Assembly (NCBI GenBank): GCA_023404345.1
Contig: JAEYCB010000039.1
Span: 1-64,000, forward strand
Reading direction: 5' to 3'
Length of the DNA: 64,000 bases
From: Bacillota bacterium
GTDB lineage: Bacteria; Bacillota; Clostridia; Christensenellales; Aristaeellaceae
Shown: in pieces, positions 35,831 through 46,610 of the stretch
Numbering within the stretch: the stretch's first letter is position 1
Layout of the letters: each line of letters begins with the position of its first letter
The notes under the pieces: generated by a model
Told to the model about the DNA's origin: nothing
The model's input: only the letters and a program-made list of their open reading frames with translations
Databases searched by the model: none
Made by a program: the position numbers and the translations under genes

Positions 35831-35887
35831 ATGTCCCTTTGGGTCCATGATTTGTCGCAGCAGCGCCTGCGTTAGGGGGAGTAAATT

Positions 35888-36802
35888 TTGAGGTTCTTGC
35901 GCGAAATAAAAAAGAATTACATGCTCTATCTTCTTCTTTTGCCAGGGCTGGTGTGCATAGTTCTATTTTCCTATCTGCCCATGTCCGGCCACTTGCTGGC
36001 GTTTAAGAAGTTTACGGTGGACGGAGGCATCTTCCATTCTCCGTGGTCCGGTCTGAGTAATTTTACCTTTTTCTTTGGCAGCGGTGAATGGAAACGCATC
36101 ATCGGTAACACTCTGTACCTTAACGTACTGTTTATCGCCTTTACGCAATTTATAGCGGTATTGCTCGCCTTGATGATCAACGAAGTACGCAACAATGCCC
36201 TCAAACGCGTATCTCAGTCGTTGGTGTTTCTTCCCTATTTCGTTTCCTGGCTGGTTGTTTCACTCATGCTGCAGGCTCTGCTCAACGGCTCCGATGGCCT
36301 GATCAACCAGTCTATCCTGGTACCCTTGGGCTTGAAAAAATATCCATTTTTCATGAAGCCTGAAATCTGGCCTGCCATTCTAACCATTGCCAACGTATGG
36401 AAATTCGCCGGCTATTACTCGGTTATTTATATTGCTGCCATTATTGGCGTTTCACCTGAGCTTTACGATGCAGCCAAGGTAGACGGCGCCTCCAAATGGC
36501 AAGAGATGTTCTATGTCACACTGCCGCAGATCCGTCCTACCATTCTCATTATGCTGCTGCTGGCCATCGGCCGTATCTTCTATGGCGACTTCGGCATGAT
36601 CTACGGTATTATTGGCGATAATGGCATTTTGTTCCCCACGACGGACGTTATCGACACCTATACCTATCGTGCTCTCCGCCAGTTCGGCAACTTCGGTCAA
36701 TCCTCCGCAGTCAACCTTGTGCAGTCGGCATTGGGTCTGATAACGATTCTGATATTTAACAAGATCGTCCGTCGGGTCGATCCTGACGCCTCGCTATTCT
36801 AA
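35888..36802 (+). CDS. sugar ABC transporter permease (LplB-like)
   Basis: A 304-residue permease with six membrane helices. It carries the inner-membrane EAA-type motif YDAAKVDGASKWQEMFYVTLP near 200, which contacts the ATPase. The start is a TTG at 35888 with AGGGGGAG upstream; no ATG is available. It is followed by the partner permease after 22 bases. No sugar-type (MsmX-like) ATPase is encoded in the cluster, so a shared ATPase from elsewhere is likely. Confidence 0.92.
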   Translation: MRFLREIKKNYMLYLLLLPGLVCIVLFSYLPMSGHLLAFKKFTVDGGIFHSPWSGLSNFTFFFGSGEWKRIIGNTLYLNVLFIAFTQFIAVLLALMINEVRNNALKRVSQSLVFLPYFVSWLVVSLMLQALLNGSDGLINQSILVPLGLKKYPFFMKPEIWPAILTIANVWKFAGYYSVIYIAAIIGVSPELYDAAKVDGASKWQEMFYVTLPQIRPTILIMLLLAIGRIFYGDFGMIYGIIGDNGILFPTTDVIDTYTYRALRQFGNFGQSSAVNLVQSALGLITILIFNKIVRRVDPDASLF

Positions 36803-36824
36803 TTCTAAAGGAGGGAAAGCGACG

Positions 36825-37742
36825 ATGGACCGGGTACAAACACTCCCCGTCAATTCCAGTAGAAGGAAAAACCGCATCCGGGGAAATAAAGGTTTCCATA
36901 TTTTTGTTGGCGTTTTTGTTACGCTCTTTACGCTGTTCTGTTTTATCCCCTTCTGGCTGGTAGTTATCAATTCATTTGCTTCCGAGGCCAACATTGCGCG
37001 CCATGGCTTTCAGCTCTGGCCTCAGGAGTTTTCGCTGGACGCGTACACCTATGTTTTTAAGGGCAACCAGGTATATTACAGCTATCGAAACACGCTTTTG
37101 ATCGTCGGCCTTGGTACGCCACTGGCTGTGATGATCACCGCCATGTATGCCTATGTACTTGCTCACCCCAAAGTGCGCTACGGCCGTCAATTATCGTTTC
37201 TGACCTATTTCACCATGATTATGGGCACTTCCATGGTGGGCTTCTACATTCTGATTTCTACCTGGATGGGTTTGCGCGACAGTCTGTGGGCGCTTATCCT
37301 CCCCCGCCTTATCAATCCCTTCTATGCCTTTATTCTCGTGGCGGCCTATCGCGGCGTGCCTTATGAGATCTATGATTCTGCCTCACTGGACGGTGCCAAC
37401 GACTGGCGGACGTTCTTCCAGATTATCCTGCCCATCACCGTGCCGGCCCTGGCCACCGTAACGCTGTTCTTTGCTTTGTACTACTGGAATGACTGGTGGC
37501 TTGCGTTGTTGTTCATCGACAACTATAAGATGCATCCCCTGCAAATGATGATCCGAAGCCTCATGGCCTCTATAACAGCGTCGTCCTATCTTGCCGCTGA
37601 GAATATGACCGACATTGCGATCCCCACCAACGCGGTCAAGATGGCTGTCGTCTGCATCACGACTGGCCCGATTATCATCGCATATCCCTTTGTGCAAAAG
37701 TTCTTTGTCAAGGGTATCACGGTAGGTGCAGTTAAGGGCTAA
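36825..37742 (+). CDS. carbohydrate ABC transporter permease (YtcP/LplC-like)
   Basis: A 305-residue, six-helix permease, partner of the preceding one. The EAA-type loop reads YDSASLDGANDWRTFFQIILPI, and the C-terminus FFVKGITVGAVKG is typical of this class. ATG 36825 has AAAGGAGGG upstream. The ATPase gene of the Gld-type exporter follows after only 17 bases. Confidence 0.93.
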   Translation: MDRVQTLPVNSSRRKNRIRGNKGFHIFVGVFVTLFTLFCFIPFWLVVINSFASEANIARHGFQLWPQEFSLDAYTYVFKGNQVYYSYRNTLLIVGLGTPLAVMITAMYAYVLAHPKVRYGRQLSFLTYFTMIMGTSMVGFYILISTWMGLRDSLWALILPRLINPFYAFILVAAYRGVPYEIYDSASLDGANDWRTFFQIILPITVPALATVTLFFALYYWNDWWLALLFIDNYKMHPLQMMIRSLMASITASSYLAAENMTDIAIPTNAVKMAVVCITTGPIIIAYPFVQKFFVKGITVGAVKG

Positions 37743-37759
37743 GGAGAGGAGAAACAGAT

Positions 37760-38698
37760 ATGATTGAGGTCAACAACCTGGTGAAGCGTTACGGCGCCAA
37801 GACGGCAGTCGATCATATCAGCTTCAAGATCGACGACGGCGAGGTAGTCGGCTTTCTGGGACCGAATGGCGCGGGCAAAAGCACCACGATGAACGTGTTG
37901 ACCGGCTATATTTCCTCCACGGACGGCACCGTTAAAATCGACGGATACGACGTGCTGGAAAACCCGTCTGAAGTCAAGCGTCGCATCGGCTTTTTGCCGG
38001 AGACACCCCCGCTATACATGGACATGACCGTCAATGAGTATCTGCGCTTTGCCTGCAGCATCAAAGGCGTGAAGCGTCCATATGAAAAGCATATTGCCAA
38101 CATCTGCGAGTTGGTGGGCATTGCTCACGTGCGCAAGCGCCTGATTCGTAACCTTTCGAAGGGATACAAGCAGCGTACAGGTCTGGCCCAGGCATTGATA
38201 GGAAATCCCAGCACAATCATTCTGGATGAACCAACCGTAGGTTTGGACCCGATTCAGATCATCGGCGTACGCAAGATCATCAGTGAGCTGGGCAATCACA
38301 GCACGGTCATCCTCTCTAGCCATATTTTGCCCGAAGTGCAGTCCATATGCAAGCGTGTATTGGTGATCAACGAGGGTAAGATTTGTGCGGATGGCCTGAT
38401 CGATGATCTTTCAGAACGTGCGGAAGAAAATCATAGTCTGAAAGTGCGCATCGCCGGCGATGAGGAAACAGTGCGTGGGGTTCTCAACACCATTCCGGGC
38501 GTTATTCAGGTGCAGACGCTGGACAGTGGGGAACAGGGAGCGCGCGACTATCTTGTAAGTGGAACGAATGGTGTGGACCTTCGGCAGGATACATTTGCCG
38601 CCATTCGTGACTCCGGGCTTGTGCTGTTGGCAATGAAACCCACGGGCATGACTCTGGAGGACCTGTTTCTTAAATTGACGGTCAAGGGAGAGATCTAA
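37760..38698 (+). CDS. Gld-type ABC transporter ATP-binding protein
   Basis: A 312-residue ATPase: GPNGAGKST (Walker A), LSKGYKQRTGLAQAL (signature) and TIILDEPTVGLDP (Walker B), with a C-terminal domain of about 90 residues. It resembles the GldA/NatA drug- or ion-export type rather than the sugar-import MalK/MsmX type, because it lacks their C-terminal OB-fold region. Its partner is the next permease, which begins directly after its stop. Confidence 0.9.
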   Translation: MIEVNNLVKRYGAKTAVDHISFKIDDGEVVGFLGPNGAGKSTTMNVLTGYISSTDGTVKIDGYDVLENPSEVKRRIGFLPETPPLYMDMTVNEYLRFACSIKGVKRPYEKHIANICELVGIAHVRKRLIRNLSKGYKQRTGLAQALIGNPSTIILDEPTVGLDPIQIIGVRKIISELGNHSTVILSSHILPEVQSICKRVLVINEGKICADGLIDDLSERAEENHSLKVRIAGDEETVRGVLNTIPGVIQVQTLDSGEQGARDYLVSGTNGVDLRQDTFAAIRDSGLVLLAMKPTGMTLEDLFLKLTVKGEI

Positions 38699-39403
38699 AT
38701 GTTCCCGATTTTTCAGCGTGAGCTTCGCTCCTACCTGTGCTCTCCTATCGGGTATGTCTTTATCGGCATGTTCTTGCTGATCTCAAATCTGTTTTTCTAT
38801 CTCAACAATATTCTTATGGCCAGTTCCAACATTGTTCCCCTGTTTATGAACATGCAGATGCTGCTGATGTTGCTAATCCCACTACTGACCATGCGTCTGT
38901 TTTCGGAAGAGTTTAAGCAAAAAACAGACCAGATGATTCTGACCTCGCCCCTTAGGGTAAGCAGCATTGTCCTGGGCAAGTTTTTTGCTGCTCTTGCCGT
39001 ATTTCTCATTGCGCTGGCCTTCACGCTTCTATGGGTGCTCATCGTGACCCTCTATGGGAGAGTGCCGGTTGCAAGTGTTGTGGGAAATTATGTGGCGATT
39101 ATCCTAGTAGCCTGCATGTTCATCGCCATTGGCCTGTTTGTCTCCACGCTGACAGAAAACCAGCTTATCGCCGCCGTGCTGAGCTTTGCGATTTTCTTTG
39201 GGCTTTACCTGCTGGATTATGCCATTTCAGCCATAGACATTCAGGGGGTTAAGCAAGCTATCAGCTGGCTGAGTGTGTATGTGCGCTTCACGGGCTTCAC
39301 CAGAGGTATCTTCTTCGTGTCCGATGCAGTGTTCTATCTGTGCGTTGCGTCCGCTTTTCTCTTTTTGTCTGTGCGGGTGCTTAAGCGTAAGCAGTGGTGC
39401 TAA
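38699..39403 (+). CDS. ABC-2 type permease (GldF-like)
   Basis: A 234-residue membrane protein with six helices, of the ABC-2 class that goes with GldA-type ATPases (FPIFQRELRSYLCSPIGYVF start, then TMRLFSEEFKQKTDQMILTSPL). The ATG directly follows the ATPase stop. The next gene encodes the usual auxiliary GldG partner. The substrate is unknown. Confidence 0.9.
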   Translation: MFPIFQRELRSYLCSPIGYVFIGMFLLISNLFFYLNNILMASSNIVPLFMNMQMLLMLLIPLLTMRLFSEEFKQKTDQMILTSPLRVSSIVLGKFFAALAVFLIALAFTLLWVLIVTLYGRVPVASVVGNYVAIILVACMFIAIGLFVSTLTENQLIAAVLSFAIFFGLYLLDYAISAIDIQGVKQAISWLSVYVRFTGFTRGIFFVSDAVFYLCVASAFLFLSVRVLKRKQWC

Positions 39404-39429
39404 GACGATAAAGAAAGGAGCTGTAAGCT

Positions 39430-40878
39430 ATGCGCAAAAATCGCTTGTCCAGAAAGCTTAAATACGGTTCCTCCTCCGTCCTTTTCACGTTGCTGTGTTT
39501 GGCCGTGATCGTGCTGGTTTATCTGACCTCCGAGCTGTTGACCGCACGCTTTGGTCTCTCCTTTGATATGACGGAGGGCGGTATCTATGAGGTGTCTGAG
39601 CAGACCAAGGAGTACCTTGAGTCGCTTGAGGACGAGATTGTCATCACCGTGTTGGCAGACCAGAATGACTATGAAACGCTGCAGGGATATGCGCAGATCA
39701 ATGAGTTGATCAAAAAGTATGTGCTTTTGAGCAATGGCAAGATCAGCGTGCAATACGTGAACGTATATAAGAATCCCAGCTTCCTCAATGATTATCCTAC
39801 CGCTACCGCTCTAAGGGAAGGCGCGGTCATCATTGAGAGTGAAAAGCGGTTCAAGCCTTATCAAATTGACGATTTTTATGAGTTTACAACGGACGAACAG
39901 TTTAACGAAACCTACATCAGCGGCAATGTGGCCGAGCAAAAGCTTACGTCGGGAATCCGTTTCGTGACCATGGACGTGCTCCCCCAGATTGTTTTGATCA
40001 GCGGCCACAACGAAGGCGCGATGGCAGGATTTGATGAACTGATTTCGCAAAACAATTATCAGGTCCAAACCGTAAACCTCCTTCAGGATGATATTCCCGA
40101 AGGAACCAATCTGGTGGTTCTCAATGCTCCACAGACAGACTTTACAGCCAGTGAAATAGATAAGCTGGACCAGTATCTGGAGCGAAACGAAAGCGCAGTG
40201 CTTTATCTTTACTCTCCGGACTATGGGGAGCATCCTGTCCTTGAGCGTTTCGCTGCCGACTGGGGCGTACGCCCGGTGAATAAGCTTGTGGTGGACCCGG
40301 AAAGGTCCGTGGGTAACCTGAGTTACATTGCGCCGCTGGTTATCAAAAGCGAAGTTACTACCACGCTTGAAAACACCACAAACTCCATTTTGATGATGTC
40401 GCTGCCGGGGCATCTGGAACTGCTTTGGGAAAGCCGCGGCTATCGCAAATTAGTACCTTTGCTGCGTTCGTCGGAAAACTCCTATGCAAAAAGTATGGAC
40501 ACGAAACTGCAAACACTTGAATGGGAAGATGGCGATGTGATCGGTTCCTACTGCCTGGGAGTAATGAGTGAGCAGCGACGTACTGAAGGCGATGAAGAGT
40601 CGATTTCCCAGGTGTTCTTTTATGCGTCCGATACGCTTCTGGCTGATACCTTCCTTCAGACCCCCAATCTGATGAATCGGTCTTATGCGTCCTCACTTCT
40701 GAGCTATCTGTATAAGCAGGAAGACACGATGGTGTTTGAGGCTAAGACCATGGAATCCGACCTGCTCATAATGACAGGGGACGTGGCGACGGTCATTTTC
40801 TGGCTGCTGGTTGTTGCTTTGCCCGCAGTAACGCTGCTGGCTGGTTTGATTGTGTGGAACAGAAGGAGGCGTCTGTAA
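39430..40878 (+). CDS. GldG family ABC transporter auxiliary protein
   Basis: A 482-residue protein with an N-terminal helix (about 15-38), a large extracytoplasmic part of the ABC_transp_aux type (DMTEGGIYEVSEQTKEYLESL near the start) and a C-terminal helix (about 450-475) followed by a basic tail. In gliding Bacteroidetes GldG joins GldA and GldF. In non-gliding bacteria the complex has unknown substrates. ATG 39430 has AAAGGAG upstream. It overlaps the next gene (TAATG). Confidence 0.85.
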   Translation: MRKNRLSRKLKYGSSSVLFTLLCLAVIVLVYLTSELLTARFGLSFDMTEGGIYEVSEQTKEYLESLEDEIVITVLADQNDYETLQGYAQINELIKKYVLLSNGKISVQYVNVYKNPSFLNDYPTATALREGAVIIESEKRFKPYQIDDFYEFTTDEQFNETYISGNVAEQKLTSGIRFVTMDVLPQIVLISGHNEGAMAGFDELISQNNYQVQTVNLLQDDIPEGTNLVVLNAPQTDFTASEIDKLDQYLERNESAVLYLYSPDYGEHPVLERFAADWGVRPVNKLVVDPERSVGNLSYIAPLVIKSEVTTTLENTTNSILMMSLPGHLELLWESRGYRKLVPLLRSSENSYAKSMDTKLQTLEWEDGDVIGSYCLGVMSEQRRTEGDEESISQVFFYASDTLLADTFLQTPNLMNRSYASSLLSYLYKQEDTMVFEAKTMESDLLIMTGDVATVIFWLLVVALPAVTLLAGLIVWNRRRRL

Positions 40879-42263
40879 TGAAAAGATGGCTTCCCGTCGC
40901 CGGAGCACTGGTGGCCGTACTGGCGCTTCTGGGGGTGATGTATGTCCTGCGGCAAGAACCGGCCGAGCTTCCCGAGGCCACATTGCAGGCAGACCCAACA
41001 CCCCTGCCAATGTACGTTCTCCTGGATAACGCAGAAGAACAGCCGGAACAGATAACAATCACTTGCGACGGAAAAACATCTGCTTATGCTTTTAATCAGC
41101 TGGCAGGAACCTATGGCGCAATCGATTATGACGAACGGCTGGCTTTTAATCAGGAGGAATTACAGCGGCTATTTGAATCATGTACCCGGCTGGTAAGCCG
41201 CAAAATCATCGATGAAAAGCCCGCGGATCTGGCTGTGTATGGATTGGATGATCCCATAAGTACCGTAACGGTCCAGTATGCCGATGGCAATCGCCATGAA
41301 ATCCGTGTGGGTGCCCGAAGCCCACTGGAGGATGGTTACTTTGGCATGTTAGATGCAGACCCAACTGTGTATCTGCTAATGACCTACGATGCGGAGTCAT
41401 TCATCAAACAATTGCCCGATTTTCGAACCTTTTCTCTGTTTCATGACCTGGGGAATGATGCGGAGAACTATGCGCTTTCGGTTCAGGAACTTGTGATTGA
41501 CGCAGAGGAGCAGAAAATCCGCTTTTATCGTCCTGCAGCCGGCGCAAATGGTGAAGTATACGGGATTGAGATCCTTGAGCCTGTAGAGGTTGCTGGCGAC
41601 GAGTATGCATTCTATCAGAAGGTTGTCAATCCCATTTTCAGCCTTCGGAATGCTCGATTGCAGCTTGTGGAAGATTTGCCTGATGATTTGGCGCGATATG
41701 GGCTTGAAACGCCCCAGGCAACCCTTCTGCTCAAAGATGATATGGGAAAAACCCGGCTGCTGATAGGAACCGAGGAAGAAGGACGTACTTACCTCATGCG
41801 CGAGGGAATTCCGGCTGTGCTCTCCGTCAAAAGCAGTGCGTTGTCTTTCTTGACAATGGACTACACCCAAGTCATGGATCGTCTGGTGTGGATATACAAC
41901 ATTGATCAGGTGGACAGCCTTACCGTAACTTATGGAGGACGCACCGATACGTTGGAGGTGCGTGGTGGTACTGGCTTCTGGTTTAACGGCACACCCGTGG
42001 ACGAGGAAACCGGGCGCGAGCTATACCGCTGCGTTATTTCTCTGACCTATGATGACCGGGCTTCAGAAACAGCAATAGAAGAAACGTCTGCCTGTGAGAT
42101 GACCTTCTCGCTATTGGATGGAAGCAAAACGAGCCTTGCCCTCTATGCACTGAACGAACGCCATTTCGAGGTCGTGCGCGATGGCCAAAGCACTGGCTTC
42201 TATATTAACAAGAGCTATCTCACAAATATTGCAAAGGCACTGGAAGCACTATACGAAATATAA
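40878..42263 (+). CDS. DUF4340 domain-containing membrane-anchored protein
   Basis: A 461-residue protein with one N-terminal helix (WLPVAGALVAVLALLGVMYV) and a long extracellular part of repeated beta-rich units with the DUF4340 pattern, including YGLDDPISTVTV and a second YGLETPQATLLL unit. It is commonly found directly after GldG. ATG at 40878 overlaps the GldG stop and has AGGAGG upstream. An earlier in-frame start lies inside the gldG-type gene. Confidence 0.85.
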   Translation: MKRWLPVAGALVAVLALLGVMYVLRQEPAELPEATLQADPTPLPMYVLLDNAEEQPEQITITCDGKTSAYAFNQLAGTYGAIDYDERLAFNQEELQRLFESCTRLVSRKIIDEKPADLAVYGLDDPISTVTVQYADGNRHEIRVGARSPLEDGYFGMLDADPTVYLLMTYDAESFIKQLPDFRTFSLFHDLGNDAENYALSVQELVIDAEEQKIRFYRPAAGANGEVYGIEILEPVEVAGDEYAFYQKVVNPIFSLRNARLQLVEDLPDDLARYGLETPQATLLLKDDMGKTRLLIGTEEEGRTYLMREGIPAVLSVKSSALSFLTMDYTQVMDRLVWIYNIDQVDSLTVTYGGRTDTLEVRGGTGFWFNGTPVDEETGRELYRCVISLTYDDRASETAIEETSACEMTFSLLDGSKTSLALYALNERHFEVVRDGQSTGFYINKSYLTNIAKALEALYEI

Positions 42264-42317
42264 AAAAGAATCACAACGCAAGGGGTATGCATAATTCGAA
42301 TAGGAGGACGGATACAC

Positions 42318-43301
42318 ATGGTTACGGTTGCCGTTGTGGGCGCTGGGGGTATGGGGCGCACACACTTGAATAATCTTAAAGATATGGAACAGTTCAGGGT
42401 TGCTGCAATTTGCGATCCCAACCCTGCTGTTGCAGAGCTTGCAGAAACATTTCAAGCAAAGTATTATACGGAATTAGACCGCATGCTCAACGAAACGGCT
42501 GCAGACGTTGTTATGGTATTTACGCCAACATTCCTGCATGCCAGTCAAATTGAGATGGTGTTGCGCTCCGGTCGGCATTGCATATCCGAAAAGCCGCTAT
42601 GTTTGTCTGCTCGCAAGGCCGCAGAACTGTTTGCCTTAGCGAAGCAAATGGGTGTGCATCTGTATGTGGCGCAGGTGCTGCATTTTACAAAAGAATACGA
42701 AATGCTTACGGATATGGTTCAGTCCAAGGAATACGGAGAAGTTCTTGATGCTTTTTTCTACAGGCTGACGGAACGTCCCAAATGGTTGACGGGCAATTGG
42801 CTGTTTGATGCCGATAAAAGCGGTCTGATTCCCTATGATCTGCATATTCATGAACTAGAGTTCATTGTAAGTCTGTTCGGCAAGCCCTGTATTGCCACAA
42901 GACAGGTTACGGCTTCCGAACAAACTCAGGGGGACCATTACCGGTTTTTGTATACCTATCCTGATAAGACAGTCTGCACGGAAGCAAGCTGGTACCATGC
43001 TCCGATTCCCTTTACACATGGATATCGCATCTATTTTGAGCATGCGGTGGCCGTATTCTCTGAAGGTAGCCTTGTGCTTTATAAAGATGGCGAATCTGGC
43101 GGAACAACGCTTATGAAGGAAGAAACCGGAACAGGCACGGAGATCAATGTTTCTTCTTCTCTGCCCTACAAGTTGGAGATAGAGCATTTCCTTGACTGTG
43201 TGGCACGGGGTGTAGAGTCAAATATTGTTCTAAACGAAAATGTGCTGGCTGTACTTGAAACGTTAGAAACCATGGATCTCAAAAAAACAGAGAGTGTGTA
43301 A
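42318..43301 (+). CDS. Gfo/Idh/MocA family oxidoreductase
   Basis: A 327-residue NAD(P)-dependent dehydrogenase. VAVVGAGGMGRTHLNNL is the Rossmann motif, SEKPLC holds the conserved Glu-Lys-Pro, and the C-terminal domain includes the DLHIHELEF stretch with the likely catalytic His. The substrate is a sugar or inositol derivative. ATG 42318 has AGGAGG upstream. It is the last gene of the cluster; a terminator follows. Confidence 0.9.
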   Translation: MVTVAVVGAGGMGRTHLNNLKDMEQFRVAAICDPNPAVAELAETFQAKYYTELDRMLNETAADVVMVFTPTFLHASQIEMVLRSGRHCISEKPLCLSARKAAELFALAKQMGVHLYVAQVLHFTKEYEMLTDMVQSKEYGEVLDAFFYRLTERPKWLTGNWLFDADKSGLIPYDLHIHELEFIVSLFGKPCIATRQVTASEQTQGDHYRFLYTYPDKTVCTEASWYHAPIPFTHGYRIYFEHAVAVFSEGSLVLYKDGESGGTTLMKEETGTGTEINVSSSLPYKLEIEHFLDCVARGVESNIVLNENVLAVLETLETMDLKKTESV

Positions 43302-43324
43302 CGCCGCTTCTGGGAAAAAGAAAG

Positions 43325-43364
43325 ATATGGGCTGGGAAATTAAATTTCCAGTCCATATTTTTCT
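43325..43364 (+). terminator. intrinsic terminator of the sugar cluster
   Basis: A long imperfect stem (ATATGG.CTGG.AAATT, 43325-43357) runs into TTTTTCT. Confidence 0.75.
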
Positions 43365-43460
43365 ATATCCGCCCACCAAAAAATAGGCTTAAACATCCAG
43401 CAGGCACCATGCAGAATCCGTGCAAAAGGGTTGGCGTGTCAAAAGCGACTTATAAAGCAA

Positions 43461-43495
43461 AAGAAAAATGCCGTAAATCATTTTATTTACGGCAT
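43461..43495 (-). terminator. intrinsic terminator of tRNA-Arg
   Basis: GCCGTAAAT/ATTTACGGC stem followed on the minus strand by ATTTTTCTTTT, directly after the tRNA 3' end. Confidence 0.85.
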
Positions 43496-43496
43496 C

Positions 43497-43573
43497 TGGC
43501 GCGCCTGGCGGGATTCGAACCCACGGCCTGCCGCTTAGGAGGCGGCCGCTCTATCCTGCTGAGCTACAGGCGC
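43497..43573 (-). tRNA. tRNA-Arg, anticodon CCT, with encoded CCA
   Basis: A 77-base cloverleaf on the minus strand. The acceptor GCGCCTG/CAGGCGC is perfect, the D arm is GCTC...GAGC, and the anticodon stem GCCGC/GCGGC encloses loop CTCCTAA with anticodon CCT (reads AGG). The T arm is GTGGG-TTCGAAT-CCCGC. Discriminator G and CCA are encoded. Its 3' end faces the low-GC sugar cluster. Confidence 0.97.
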
Positions 43574-43585
43574 ACATCTTAATGG

Positions 43586-43615
43586 ATTATACCAAAACAG
43601 ATGGTCGTTTGTAAA
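43586..43615 (-). promoter_or_regulatory. promoter for tRNA-Arg
   Basis: On the minus strand TTTACA (43610-43615) and TATAAT (43586-43591) with 18 bases between. Confidence 0.75.
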
Positions 43616-43718
43616 GGTCTCCAATGGTGTTTTCATGCTCCATGAGCCGATCGCTGAAGTAATAATTGGCCCTCTTGCGGCATCCTCGATGGACAAATTC
43701 TTTTTCCCCTTTCCCCTC

Positions 43719-43747
43719 TTGGCAAGACGTTCCACTTGCGGTATACT
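43719..43747 (+). promoter_or_regulatory. promoter for the peptidoglycan-binding protein gene
   Basis: TTGGCA (43719-43724) and TATACT (43742-43747) with 17 bases between, 24 bases before the start codon. Confidence 0.75.
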
Positions 43748-43771
43748 AAAACAAAGGAAAGGGGGATTTTT

Positions 43772-46569
<2,798 letters not shown>

Positions 46570-46610
46570 CGCTTCCTCTTGCCCCATCACAGTAAGGAGG
46601 GACCACCCCC

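Noticed and set aside
34268..35848. A 526-codon minus-strand open frame opposite the solute-binding protein
   Set aside because: It has no domain or ribosome site and mirrors the plus-strand gene, whose family is clear.
43497..43573. tRNA-Arg as a proven island attachment site
   Set aside because: No integrase and no repeat of the tRNA 3' end was found by eye at the other end, so integration remains only a possibility.
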